The notes: generated by a model not told the origin, from the letters alone. Shown: positions 33,783-43,011, counted from the stretch's first letter. The stretch is 64,000 nt of DNA from BOG-1155 sp963717985 (GCA_963717985.1 CAVQYC010000004.1:496001-560000); one strand, 5' to 3'. Numbers and translations: made by a program.

Positions 33783-35762
33783 ATGGGAAAGAACATCGTT
33801 GAGAAGGTGCTCCAAGCGCACCTGAAAGAAGGCGCCTGCATACCGGGAGAGACGATAGGCATCCACATCGATCAGACCCTCACCCAGGACGCCACCGGCA
33901 CGATGACCTTTCTCCAGTTCGAAGCCCTGGGCCTCGGCCGGGTCAAGACCGACCTCTCGGTCAGCTACGTTGACCACAATACGCTCCAGGTCGGCTTTGA
34001 GAACAACGACGACCACCTTTACCTCCAGAGCGTGGCCGCCAGGTTCGGCGTCGTCTACTCGAGGGCGGGAAACGGCATCTGTCACCAGGTCCATCTGGAG
34101 CGCTTCGGCAAGCCGGCCACTACGCTCTTAGGCGCCGACAGCCACACGACCACGGGCGGGGCCTTGGGCCAGATCGCCATCGGCGCGGGCGGCCTGGACG
34201 TCGCAATCGCCATGGGAGGCGGTCCTTTCTTCCTGACCTGTCCCAGGGTCTACCTGGTGCGGCTCTCGGGAAGACTTTCCAACTGGGTCACGGCGAAAGA
34301 CGTGGTGCTCCACATGCTCTCGGTCCTTACCACAACGGGCAATGTGGGCGTAGTGCTCGAATACGGGGGCGAGGGCGTATCTTCTTTAAGCGTACCGGAG
34401 CGCGCCACCATCGCGAACATGGGGGCGGAGACGGGGGTCACCACTTCCATCTTCCCCGCGGACGAGGTCACGGCAAGGTTCCTTAAAGGCCAGGGGAGGG
34501 AGCAGGATTGGCAGCCCCTCTTTGCAGACGCCGATGCGACATACGACCGCGTCATCGAGCTTGACATCAGCCGCCTGGCGCCCCAGGTGAGCCTGCCCCA
34601 CAGCCCCGGCAACGTGAGGCGGCTCTCGGAGCTTCCGCCCACCCCCGTGGATCAGGTGTGCATCGGCTCGTGCACCAATTCTTCTTACCGCGACATGATG
34701 ACGGTCGCGGCGATCCTCAAAGGACGGAAGGTCCACCCCAACGTCAGCCTCGGCATCGCGCCGGGCTCCCGGCAAATCCTCCAGATGCTCGTGGAAAACG
34801 GGGCGCTCCACGACCTGATCGCGGCCGGCGGCCGGGTGATGGAAAGTGCATGCGGCTTCTGCATCGGGAACCATTTCTCCCCCCGGAGCGGCGGTGTCTC
34901 CGTCAGGACGTCAAACCGTAATTTCGAGGGACGCTCCGGCACGAAAGACGCAAAAGTATACCTCGCCAGCCCTGAAGTCGCCGCGGTCGCCGCAATAGCA
35001 GGTGCCCTGATCGACCCGGCTGCGTCCGGCATCGCCTACCCGCGGATCGATGAGCCTGACGCCTATTCCGTCGACGACGGCATGTTTATCTTCCCCACCC
35101 CCGAGATGGCTCGTACCCCCGTTATCCGGGGTCCGAACATCGGCGAGCCGCCCCGGAACAAGCCCATGGCGGACGACCTCGACGGCGTGGCAACGATCAA
35201 GGTCGGCGACCGCGTCACCACGGACCACATCATGCCCGCCGGCGCCCGGCTTAAATACCGGTCGAACATCCCAAAATACGCCCGCTACGTCTTCGAGCAC
35301 GTGGATGCGCACTTTGCGGAGACCTGCCTCGCGAACAAGGCAAAGGGCATCGGGAACATCATCGTGGCGGGCGTCTCCTACGGGCAGGGATCGAGCCGGG
35401 AACATGCCGCGCTGTGCCCCATGTACCTGGGCGTCAAAGCGGTGATCGCCAAATCCTTCGAGCGCATCCATGCCGCAAACCTGATCAACGTCGGGATACT
35501 TCCCCTGGTGTTCAAAGAAGGCGACGACTACGACAGGATAGAGAAGGGAGACCGCATCCGTGCGAGGAGATGGCGGGAGGCGCTCACTACAGGGCTGACG
35601 CTCATCCTGGTGAACGGGCGCACGGGCGAGGAGATCCCATGCCTCTGCCCGCTCTCCGACACCCAGGGCGCCGTAATCGCCGCGGGCGGCATGCTCAACT
35701 ACCTCACCTCCCGGGCAGGAGACATAACCGAAAAAGGAGGGCAGAATCATGGCCGAGATTAA
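33783..35762 (+). CDS. Aconitate hydratase
   Basis: 659 residues. Isomerises citrate to isocitrate with a [4Fe-4S] cluster; ligands Cys297 (IGSCTNS), Cys357 and Cys360 (ACGFC) are present. Substrate motifs TTDHIMPAG and SYGQGSSREHAA lie in the swivel domain. The size and the N-terminal GETIGIHIDQTLTQDATG match the shorter 'putative aconitase' group of anaerobes and archaea, not the 890-residue AcnA. The ATG follows GGAGGAG and the 3' end overlaps icd by 14 bp. Confidence 0.95.
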   Translation: MGKNIVEKVLQAHLKEGACIPGETIGIHIDQTLTQDATGTMTFLQFEALGLGRVKTDLSVSYVDHNTLQVGFENNDDHLYLQSVAARFGVVYSRAGNGICHQVHLERFGKPATTLLGADSHTTTGGALGQIAIGAGGLDVAIAMGGGPFFLTCPRVYLVRLSGRLSNWVTAKDVVLHMLSVLTTTGNVGVVLEYGGEGVSSLSVPERATIANMGAETGVTTSIFPADEVTARFLKGQGREQDWQPLFADADATYDRVIELDISRLAPQVSLPHSPGNVRRLSELPPTPVDQVCIGSCTNSSYRDMMTVAAILKGRKVHPNVSLGIAPGSRQILQMLVENGALHDLIAAGGRVMESACGFCIGNHFSPRSGGVSVRTSNRNFEGRSGTKDAKVYLASPEVAAVAAIAGALIDPAASGIAYPRIDEPDAYSVDDGMFIFPTPEMARTPVIRGPNIGEPPRNKPMADDLDGVATIKVGDRVTTDHIMPAGARLKYRSNIPKYARYVFEHVDAHFAETCLANKAKGIGNIIVAGVSYGQGSSREHAALCPMYLGVKAVIAKSFERIHAANLINVGILPLVFKEGDDYDRIEKGDRIRARRWREALTTGLTLILVNGRTGEEIPCLCPLSDTQGAVIAAGGMLNYLTSRAGDITEKGGQNHGRD

Positions 35763-36945
35763 AGTAAGGACGCCCCTTGTCGAGATGGACGGCGATGAGA
35801 TGACCCGCGTCATCTGGGCAATGATCAAGGAGAAGCTGATCCTCCCCTTTCTCGACATCGAGCTCAAGTATTACGATCTCGGGTTAAAGAGGCGCGACGA
35901 GACGGACGACACGGTCACCATCGACGCGGCGAACGCCATCAAGGCATACGGCGTGGGCGTGAAATGCGCCACGATCACGCCGGACTCAGACCGGGTCGAG
36001 GAATACGGGCTCAAGCGCGCCTGGCCGTCGCCGAACGGGACGATCCGGTCGGCCCTCGACGGCACGGTCTTCCGCAAGCCCATCATGGTCAGGAACATCT
36101 TGCCCGCGGTCCGCACCTGGAAAAGGCCCATCATCATCGGACGCCACGCCTACGGCGACATCTACGCGGGCGTGGAGATGACCGTCGAGCGGCCCGGAAA
36201 GGTGGAGCTTGTCTACACTACCCCGGACGGACAGGAGAGCCGCCTGCTTGTGCACGAATTCAGAAACCCCGGCGTGGTCATGGCCATGCATAACCTGGAG
36301 AAGTCGATCCGCTCCTTCGCCGCCTCCTGCATCACCTACGCAATCGACGAGCGGGTGGATCTCTGGTTCTCGATGAAAGACACGATCAGCAAGCAGTACC
36401 ACGCCTATTTCAAAGAGATCTTCGGCCGGGAAGCTGCCGGTCGCAAGGCCGAACTCGACAAGGCCGGCGTCGCATACCGGTATCTGCTCATCGACGACGC
36501 GGCAGCGCAGATGATGAAACAGGTTGGGGGCATCCTCTGGGCGGTCAGCAATTATGAGGGCGACGTCTTTTCCGACATGATCGCGGCCGGGTTCGGCAGC
36601 CTCGGCATGATGACCTCGGTCCTCGTCTCCCCGGACGGGTTGTACGAGTTCGAGGCCGCCCACGGCACGGTGCGGCGCCACTACTACGAGCACCTCAAGG
36701 GAAACCCTACCAGCACGAACCCGGTGGCATCCATCTTTGCCTGGACCGGGGCCATAAAGAAGCGCGGCGAGCTCGACGGGTCGGATGAGGTGGAAGCTTT
36801 CGCGGAAAAGGTGGAAAGGGCGGTCATCGGCTGCATCGAGGCAGGCATCGTCACCAAAGACCTCGTGCCCCTGATGGACCCGAAGCCGGAGCGCTTCTAC
36901 GACACGGCCGCTTTCATCGACGCCGTGGCGGCTCGGTTGGTCTGA
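35749..36945 (+). CDS. icd: Isocitrate dehydrogenase (NADP-type, dimeric class II)
   Basis: 398 residues. Starts IKVRTPLVEMDGDEMTRVIW like eukaryotic-type IDH; substrate site SPNGTIRSALDGTVFR, metal Asp in SDMIAAGFGSLGMMTS, cofactor region EAAHGTVRRHYYEHLKGNPTSTNPVASIFAW. The HGTVxRHYxxH pattern fits NADP specificity. Coupled to aconitase by overlap (GGAGGG inside acn). In a syntrophic anaerobe the pair may run toward 2-oxoglutarate for glutamate. Confidence 0.95.
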   Translation: MAEIKVRTPLVEMDGDEMTRVIWAMIKEKLILPFLDIELKYYDLGLKRRDETDDTVTIDAANAIKAYGVGVKCATITPDSDRVEEYGLKRAWPSPNGTIRSALDGTVFRKPIMVRNILPAVRTWKRPIIIGRHAYGDIYAGVEMTVERPGKVELVYTTPDGQESRLLVHEFRNPGVVMAMHNLEKSIRSFAASCITYAIDERVDLWFSMKDTISKQYHAYFKEIFGREAAGRKAELDKAGVAYRYLLIDDAAAQMMKQVGGILWAVSNYEGDVFSDMIAAGFGSLGMMTSVLVSPDGLYEFEAAHGTVRRHYYEHLKGNPTSTNPVASIFAWTGAIKKRGELDGSDEVEAFAEKVERAVIGCIEAGIVTKDLVPLMDPKPERFYDTAAFIDAVAARLV

Positions 36946-36955
36946 CGTTCTTCTG

Positions 36956-37168
36956 CTAAGCTGAGGTGTCCCCCTTCCGCAGAAAAGTGACAACGGAGGC
37001 CCGCAGCACTCTTACCGATCCGTTCAGCTTAACACTCTCTATAAGTCCCATGTCGCACCAGCGATATATCGTCTTGGCGGATACCCCCAAATAACCAGCC
37101 ACCTCCACCGGTTTCAACAACTTCCTGTTCGGCACATCATCTACCACTATCTGAACCTCGTTTGTCAT
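36956..37168 (-). CDS. MerR/excisionase-like helix-turn-helix protein
   Basis: 70 residues: LLKPVEVAGYLGVSAKTIYRWCDMGLIESVKLNGSVRVLRASVVTFLRK is the winged HTH of the excisionase/BldC family. The 19-residue N-terminal tail is unusual. Convergent with icd (10 bp). No integrase is next to it, so it could be a regulator or the relic of a mobile element. Confidence 0.8.
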   Translation of the reverse strand: MTNEVQIVVDDVPNRKLLKPVEVAGYLGVSAKTIYRWCDMGLIESVKLNGSVRVLRASVVTFLRKGDTSA

Positions 37169-37435
37169 CCTTCCCCCCTGTTCTGATGGTCAATGCAAAT
37201 TGTCTGGCAATATCGCATATCGCACTTCAACGTCCTGAGGAGTACGCACATCATATCCCGAGGTTGCACGTGACAAGGCTGCGAGCGAAATCACTCTAGA
37301 TGAATGGTCGAATCATGAGCAATCAAGACCTTCACGGCCGTTCTTTCCTATACTCTACTTTTCTACCGTAATCGGGGAGTTCTGAAAAGAGGTAAAAGAC
37401 TGATTTATTTGTGGGTAATTTACCTACACTGGAAA

Positions 37436-38071
37436 TTACTCGATGAGTTTGTTCTCCAGCGCGTAGCGGGTCAACTCTGTGTTGGTCTTCATATGCATTT
37501 TTTCCAAAATTCTGATTCTGTGGGAGTTTATTGTCTTTACACTCACATATAACTCTCCGGCAATGTTCCTCGGCGTAAGTCCCGCCGCAATCATACGCAT
37601 CACCTGAAACTCACGGCTTGTCAACGTCTCATGAGGCGCCTTTCCGGCGGGTATTCTGCCAATTTCAAAAGCCATCTTTTCGGCAGAAGACGGGCTCATG
37701 TATTTGCCTCCGGCAGCTACTTTTTTGACAGCCCTTATCAGCTCGTTGGGGGCGCACTCTTTTGTAAGATACCCGGCCGCTCCTGCCTTGAAAGCCGCTA
37801 CTACATACATCTCCTCTTTATGCATGCTCAGAATCAAGACCTTTACTTCTTTCTTTTCCCGCTTTAGTTGGCCTATGACCTCAAGGCCGGTCATGCCCGG
37901 CATCGTAAGGTCGAGCACCAGCACATCACACGGGTTTGAGCGCAGGAAACCAATGACACGGTGCCCGTTCCCGACCGCACCGACCACTGCTATGTTTGGC
38001 TCTTTTGAAAGTATCATCTCCAGGCCGCTTCTGACCACGGGATGGTCATCGACTATCAAAACCCTGATCAT
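37436..38071 (-). CDS. NarL/FixJ-family response regulator
   Basis: 211 residues. Receiver domain with DDHP, phospho-acceptor in VLVLDLTMPG, Thr/Ser strand ILSMHK and KECAPNE; LuxR-type HTH at about 145-205 (LTSREFQVMRMIAAGLTPRNIAGELYVSVKTINSHR). It overlaps the PAS kinase gene by 26 bp, so the two form a cognate pair. Confidence 0.93.
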   Translation of the reverse strand: MIRVLIVDDHPVVRSGLEMILSKEPNIAVVGAVGNGHRVIGFLRSNPCDVLVLDLTMPGMTGLEVIGQLKREKKEVKVLILSMHKEEMYVVAAFKAGAAGYLTKECAPNELIRAVKKVAAGGKYMSPSSAEKMAFEIGRIPAGKAPHETLTSREFQVMRMIAAGLTPRNIAGELYVSVKTINSHRIRILEKMHMKTNTELTRYALENKLIE

Positions 38072-40385
38072 AGGCTCCTCCTGCGTCCCCTTGCGATTCC
38101 TTTGTGGTTCTTCCCGGTAAAGGTATCCTCACGGTTACCCTGGTCCCCTTTCCCGGCCTACCCGTAATGTGTATGTGACCGTCAAAGGGAAGTACACGTT
38201 CACGCATCCCCAGGATGCCAAGGGAGGCGCTATTGGACACCTCACGTTCAGGTATGCCCTTTCCATCATCGCGTATTGCGAGAACCAGTTCCTCCTTTGT
38301 CTTCCACAGCGTTATTTCAACTTTTTTCGCCTCTGAATGGCGGGCTATGTTGGTAAAGCTCTCCTGGAAGACCCTGAACAGAACACTCGAATAATCCTTA
38401 TCGATCACGAGGCTCCGGGGTTTCCTGAATGCGCAGATGATGCCCGTTCTCCTCTGGAAGTCCGACAATTGCCATTCAATGGCAGGAACGAGGCCGAGAT
38501 CGTCGAGTATGCTCGGTCTCAAATCTGAAGCTATTCTTCTCACTGTATCTGCTGTAGCATCGATGAAGCCGAGCAGGCGCTCTATCCTGAGAAGCACCGC
38601 CTCTTTATCCACCGGGCCTAATGAGGATTCTTCCCTGATTTGCCAAAGGTCGATCTTCATGCAGGTTAAGGCCTGACCAAGCTCGTCATGGATCTCCCGG
38701 GCCACCCTCGCCCGCTCCTCTTCGCGGATGGCCTGGAGGTGTGCGGCCAGGGCGCGGAGCCGTTCACGAGACTCCCGTAGTTGTGCCTCGGCCTGCTTGC
38801 GCTCGGTGATGTCTCTCAGGTAACCCAAGACAGCCGGTTCTCCGTCGTAAGTGATTGTGCTTCCGGAGCTCTCCAGGTGAATCAGGCTTCCGTCGGAACG
38901 AATTCCTACAAATTCATATTTCGATGGTGGGATCTCTCCGGCTTGCCTCTTTAGGTTTATTTCGATCATTCTCTGTTGGTCATCAGGGTGGATGCCATCC
39001 CCGACCGGCTTGCCGAGGACCTCTTCGGCCTTTCCGTATCCGAACATTTCGAGAAAACGCCGGTTTATATACACGTGCAGCCCATTCCTGGTGATAACCA
39101 CCCCGTCGTTCGAACTCTCTATGGCAACCCTGTAACGTTCCTCCGACTCCCTGAGCGCCTCCTCGGCTTTTTTGCGCTCGCTGATATCCCTCCAGGCCGT
39201 GTAGATGATCCGCCTTCCGCGAATCGGTATCGTCGTGAGCGAAACGTCAATCCAGACGTGCTCGCCATTAAGAGTATTGCGCATCCACTCGAAACGAATC
39301 ACTCCCTCTCTGAGGGCGGCGTCGATAAGTTCTTGTGACTTCTCCAATGACAGACGGCCATCGGGCTGACGTTCCGGCGACAAATCAGATGGGCGAAGTC
39401 CCATCAACTGATCCTTCCTGGAGCAGCCCATGAGTCTTAACGCAGCTTCGTTGCCGTCTACGAACGTGTCTCCATCCATAAGGACTACGGGATCTATCGA
39501 TTTCTCAAAGAGCAGCCTGAACTTCTCTTCGCTTTCCTGAAGGGCTTCTTTTGATTTCCTGCGCTCGGTGACATCGCGAATCACCATGCTCGTCTTGAGT
39601 GCTCCATTCCTGTCCTCAAAAACGACTGAAGAAACCGCACCCTCGAACCTGGTTCCTTCTTTCCGTATGAAAATTACTTCCGTCCTCACCCTGCCTGTCA
39701 GCTCGCGCTCCCGCAGCGCAGGAGCCAATCTCGGATCGGCCACATCGACGATCCCTTTCATGCCGATCCGCACCAGTTCTTCCTCCTTCCATCCGAGCAG
39801 TCGGCACGCTTCCGGATTGGCCGCAAATATCCTTCCGTCGGGGCTGGTGAGGAGAATTGCCTGAAAGCTGTTTTCGAACAATGAGCGATAACGCGCTTCG
39901 CCCTTCCGGAGGGCCTCCTGCGCCTGCTTTCGCTCGGTGATATCCTCTCCCGAGCAGAGGACACGGGTGACAGTGCCTGCGTCGTCTCTCTTGACCGCAT
40001 TGTGCCACGCCATAATTCCTTCCTCTCCCTGTTTTGTCAGGACAGGATTCTCGTAATATTCGACCGTTTCACCTTCCCCGCTTATGAGCCTCTGCCAGAC
40101 AAGTTCCATCTCGTCCCTGATTCTCAACGGCAGACACACGCTGATCCAATGCGTGCCGATTAGCTCTCCTTCTTCATACCCCAGGACGGCATATCCTTTT
40201 TTGTTCAAGAAGGTAACGCGCCCGTTCCGGTCGAGGACCATGAGCATGACGCCCGCTATGTCCAGGAGCTCTTGCTCCATGCCCCGCGCCTGTTGCACGT
40301 CCTCTTTCATCTTGTCGTATTCTTCCTTGCTAATCTCGCTTTTCGCGTATCTCTTTTTGAGAATATCAAGAGGGTTGATCGGCAA
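38046..40385 (-). CDS. PAS-domain sensor histidine kinase with N-terminal SHOCT motif
   Basis: Up to 779 residues from a TTG at 40385; no ATG is available before residue 26 and no strong ribosome site is visible, so the start is uncertain. Order: SHOCT-like segment (LDILKKRYAKSEISKEEYDKMK), four PAS/PAC units each ending in a D-I-T/S-E-R-K linker, HisKA_3 dimer helix with phospho-acceptor His in AREIHDELGQAL, and an HATPase with IRDDGKGIP and GILGMRERV. No membrane helix, so a cytoplasmic sensor. Partner is the overlapping NarL-type regulator. Confidence 0.92.
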   Translation of the reverse strand: MPINPLDILKKRYAKSEISKEEYDKMKEDVQQARGMEQELLDIAGVMLMVLDRNGRVTFLNKKGYAVLGYEEGELIGTHWISVCLPLRIRDEMELVWQRLISGEGETVEYYENPVLTKQGEEGIMAWHNAVKRDDAGTVTRVLCSGEDITERKQAQEALRKGEARYRSLFENSFQAILLTSPDGRIFAANPEACRLLGWKEEELVRIGMKGIVDVADPRLAPALRERELTGRVRTEVIFIRKEGTRFEGAVSSVVFEDRNGALKTSMVIRDVTERRKSKEALQESEEKFRLLFEKSIDPVVLMDGDTFVDGNEAALRLMGCSRKDQLMGLRPSDLSPERQPDGRLSLEKSQELIDAALREGVIRFEWMRNTLNGEHVWIDVSLTTIPIRGRRIIYTAWRDISERKKAEEALRESEERYRVAIESSNDGVVITRNGLHVYINRRFLEMFGYGKAEEVLGKPVGDGIHPDDQQRMIEINLKRQAGEIPPSKYEFVGIRSDGSLIHLESSGSTITYDGEPAVLGYLRDITERKQAEAQLRESRERLRALAAHLQAIREEERARVAREIHDELGQALTCMKIDLWQIREESSLGPVDKEAVLLRIERLLGFIDATADTVRRIASDLRPSILDDLGLVPAIEWQLSDFQRRTGIICAFRKPRSLVIDKDYSSVLFRVFQESFTNIARHSEAKKVEITLWKTKEELVLAIRDDGKGIPEREVSNSASLGILGMRERVLPFDGHIHITGRPGKGTRVTVRIPLPGRTTKESQGDAGGAYDQGFDSR

Positions 40386-40467
40386 GAACGGTTTTTGGAA
40401 CGAACGAAAGGATTATCACTGCCAGGAGACATACTATTATTATTAACGGTCTCAGAATGCTCTCCTC

Positions 40468-40488
40468 ATGCCGGACCTGATCCGGCAT
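40468..40488. repeat. Short palindromic (REP-like) hairpin
   Basis: ATGCCGGA-CCTGA-TCCGGCAT, followed by CCAG. Similar in style to the hairpin at 15655-15672. Confidence 0.5.
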
Positions 40489-40546
40489 CCAGAAAGGGCC
40501 TGGATACAACATAGACAAAGTTTAACTCTATCGAGCTTCTCGCTTT

Positions 40547-40576
40547 AAATCACCTACCCGAATAGGTAGGTGATTT
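40547..40576. repeat. Perfect 12-bp-arm palindrome
   Basis: AAATCACCTACC, centre CGAATA, GGTAGGTGATTT. Its ATAGGTAGGTG (40562-40572) is identical to 11 bp at the right junction of the recombinase element (6867-6877). It could be an operator, a terminator without T-run, or an attachment-like site. Confidence 0.6.
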
Positions 40577-40713
40577 CAGCGCGTCCACCAATACGAAAGC
40601 TACACCCGCCCTAAAGCGCGCTTTTACCCGTCATCGTAAACTCTTGAGCGTTTAATGAGTGACAAGCCGTTTCGGGTGGTCCCCATGGACCGTACTCATG
40701 ATCGCAGCACGTG

Positions 40714-40746
40714 CAAAAACGGCGGGGCCATTTCTGACCCCGCCGT
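40714..40746 (-). terminator. Rho-independent terminator after VPLPA-CTERM gene
   Basis: Minus strand stem ACGGCGGGG, loop of 10, CCCCGCCGT followed by TTTTTGC. It lies 24 bp after the stop codon at 40770. Confidence 0.85.
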
Positions 40747-40769
40747 GATGATATTCGAGAAACCGGACT

Positions 40770-41438
40770 CTACTTCTTGAACCGTCTCCTTATTGCCGCA
40801 AGACCGACAAGACCGGGGCCGAAGAGAAGTACGGCGGCCGGCAAAGGGACTACACTGGCGCTCACGGAACCACCGGGAGCGGCAATTTCAAAATTCCACA
40901 GGCTGAGCTGGCTTATAAAATTCCCCAATGGGGCACCAAGAATACTAGTGTTGATGGCGTAGAACGTGGTAAGGTACAATGTTGATGAACCGGAGTAAGC
41001 GTCCTTGAGTAATTGGACGAGAGTGGATTCGGCCGTGTCGGGAAATAGAGTGTGCCAGGGTGTCCCTGTCGTTATATTATTACTGCCGACTGTCGCCCCG
41101 GTGTCCGGGGGGTAAACGGCTAAGATTGTATACGCACTGGGAGAGGGGCCGGAGTAGCTGACCGCAAAGGAAAAAGGCGTCGTCGTGCCGCCAGGGATGG
41201 AGCTGCCAATAGGCTGAGCAAAGAAGCTGGGGGGGTCGAGTGCGGGGCTGCCGTACTCCCCCACGAACCAGACATACTGAAGGGTAGAGGTTGGCGAGAT
41301 GGAACCGGATATCGAGTACGTATCCAATGACACCAGAGCCCGGGCCTCGTTTACCGCACCCCAGAAAATAATAAGAGCCGTAAAAACACCTACCATTACA
41401 GCAAACAACGCTGCTTTCCTGACCGAGCTCCCTTTCAT
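40770..41438 (-). CDS. VPLPA-CTERM sorting-domain protein
   Basis: 222 residues. Signal peptide (KAALFAVMVGVFTALIIFWG, cut near ARA), a Ser/Thr/Gly-rich beta-sandwich-like body, and the C-terminal sorting signal VPLPAAVLLFGPGLVGLAAIRRRFKK-type tripartite tail (motif, helix, basic end) that targets proteins to exosortase. No exosortase gene is in the window. GGAGG precedes the ATG, a riboswitch-like leader lies upstream and a strong terminator follows, so it is a single-gene transcript. Confidence 0.88.
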   Translation of the reverse strand: MKGSSVRKAALFAVMVGVFTALIIFWGAVNEARALVSLDTYSISGSISPTSTLQYVWFVGEYGSPALDPPSFFAQPIGSSIPGGTTTPFSFAVSYSGPSPSAYTILAVYPPDTGATVGSNNITTGTPWHTLFPDTAESTLVQLLKDAYSGSSTLYLTTFYAINTSILGAPLGNFISQLSLWNFEIAAPGGSVSASVVPLPAAVLLFGPGLVGLAAIRRRFKK

Positions 41439-41459
41439 GACCGACCTCCTTCAGCTTCG

Positions 41460-41566
41460 TTCGGCTCCTACAACCCGGCCGGCTCAACCGCTTGATCGCC
41501 AGGTGGATTGACTGAGTCCGTTGGTTTTCCGTCCCACCCTCACGGGTGGTGTGGCTTTTTTACACC
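41460..41566 (-). promoter_or_regulatory. GEMM-like (cyclic dinucleotide) riboswitch candidate
   Basis: Leader of the VPLPA-CTERM gene. On the minus strand, CCACCC-GTGA-GGGTGG forms a stem capped by a GNRA tetraloop, followed by GACGGAAAACC, matching the GEMM-I layout (stem, GNRA loop, GACGCAAAGCC); a second helix region with CTGGCGATCAAGC and GCCGGCCGGGTTG follows. The C-to-G change in the GACGCAAA block is a deviation. Confidence 0.55.
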
Positions 41567-41793
41567 TTATTATTTTATATAAGTATGTCTAACGGCAATG
41601 TCAAGACGGAAGGTAGAGTATTTTTAGGAAAACAAAGGCGTATTATATGTGATAAATTGCAGCAAGCAGTGTATTAACTGTGAGGACTCCATGCCCATGA
41701 AGCAGTGTACCCTAATGCTGCTTTCGTGAGGAGTTCTTCCATGTCATTCACCCGAAACTTGGACTTTATTCTTGTACCGTTGAGGAGGAGACG
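41567..41793. other. Intergenic region between divergent genes
   Basis: About 230 AT-rich bases that must hold the promoters of the VPLPA-CTERM leader (minus) and the Tm-1-like gene (plus). No gene seen; no clear -35/-10 pair identified. Confidence 0.4.
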
Positions 41794-43011
41794 ATGGAAC
41801 GAATACCGACAGTACTTTTCCTGGCTACCATGGACACAAAGGCTGACCAGGTCGCCTACCTACAGGCGTGCCTCAGGGAGGCAAGTGTGGACGCCCTGCT
41901 CATGGATGTAGGTATCATGGGCAAGAGTCCTATTCCAGTTGCGGTGAGCCAGGACGAGGTCGCCCGCGCGGCCGGCTATGCTCTGGCCGATGTGCGGAAC
42001 ATCGGGCATGAGGGTAAGGCAGCGGAGATCATGATCGCCGGAGCGACGCGGCGAGCGCAGGAGCTGTACCGGGAGGGACGGATCGATGCGGTTATCGGCC
42101 TTGGAGGCTCGGTGGGCACGAGCATAGGCACGGCCGTGATGCGCTCCTTCCCGATCGGATTTCCGAAGGTCATGATCTCTACCCTTGCGTCTCATGATGT
42201 GCGCCCCTTTGTCGGCACGAAGGACATCCTTATGCTTCCTACCATATACGATCTCTCCGGGATCAATCGCATTACGAAAAGGATTTTGAAAAACGGGGCC
42301 CTTGCAGCGGCGGGTATGGCGAGGCAGGGGTTTCATCAGGAAGTCGATGCGCTGAAGCCTCTTGCGTTTATCGCTACGCTGGGTACTACCGATCCCTCTG
42401 CCTTCAGGGTGAAAGAGGCGCTCGAGGCGAGGGGAATGGAGGTAATCATCTTTCATACCACGGGTACGGGCGGCAGGGCTATGGAAGAGATGGTCCGCGC
42501 AGGCGAGGCCGAAATAGTGGTTGAGATATCCCTTCAAGAGCTTGCGAGCAACCTCTTCGGAGGTGAGTACGACGCCGGGCCGGATCGCCTATCGGCGGCG
42601 CTTCAAAGAGGCATCCCCACCCTTTTGGTTCCGGGATGCACGGACCTCATTGTCGGAGGTACTCCATTGATGACTCAAAAGCATTTTCCCAACAGACAGT
42701 ACCACGCCCACAACGATGCCATAGCAACGGTCCGTACAGACCACAGGGAGGCAGAGATCCTCGCTCGCGCCCTGGCAAAACTCTGTAACGAGGCCAGGGG
42801 CCCAAGAGCAATAGCCGTGCCCCTCGGCGGCCTCTCCGGGTTTGACCGCCCCGGAGGTCCTTTGTATGACCCTGAGGCGCCGAAGATCATGGCTGAGACA
42901 CTCAAAAAGGAGCTGAATGGACAAACGGCCCTGCATGTGTCGCCTCACCACATCAATGACCCGGAGTTCGGAGCCCTCCTGGTCGGCATCGTCCAGGCGT
43001 GGGTACAGTGA
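41794..43011 (+). CDS. Tm-1-like ATP-binding domain protein (UPF0261)
   Basis: 405 residues. N-terminal PTVLFLATMDTKADQVAYL and GLGGSVGTSIGTAVMRSFPIG match the Tm-1 N-terminal nucleotide-binding fold; the C-terminal half (FIATLGTTDPSAFRVKEALEARG to GGLSGFDRPGGPLYDPEA) is the TIM-barrel-like second half. The family includes the plant viral-resistance protein Tm-1; bacterial role is unclear. GAGGAG precedes the ATG. No operon partner. Confidence 0.9.
   Translation: MERIPTVLFLATMDTKADQVAYLQACLREASVDALLMDVGIMGKSPIPVAVSQDEVARAAGYALADVRNIGHEGKAAEIMIAGATRRAQELYREGRIDAVIGLGGSVGTSIGTAVMRSFPIGFPKVMISTLASHDVRPFVGTKDILMLPTIYDLSGINRITKRILKNGALAAAGMARQGFHQEVDALKPLAFIATLGTTDPSAFRVKEALEARGMEVIIFHTTGTGGRAMEEMVRAGEAEIVVEISLQELASNLFGGEYDAGPDRLSAALQRGIPTLLVPGCTDLIVGGTPLMTQKHFPNRQYHAHNDAIATVRTDHREAEILARALAKLCNEARGPRAIAVPLGGLSGFDRPGGPLYDPEAPKIMAETLKKELNGQTALHVSPHHINDPEFGALLVGIVQAWVQ

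Larger units (their letters stand above)
40386..40713. other. Intergenic region with hairpins
   Basis: No gene seen. It holds a short REP-like hairpin (40468-40488) and a perfect 12-bp-arm palindrome (40547-40576), listed separately. Confidence 0.5.

Noticed and set aside
36956..37168. Excisionase of an integrated element with icd as attachment site
   Set aside because: The gene type and position beside icd are suggestive, but no integrase, direct repeat of the icd end or other phage gene was found nearby.
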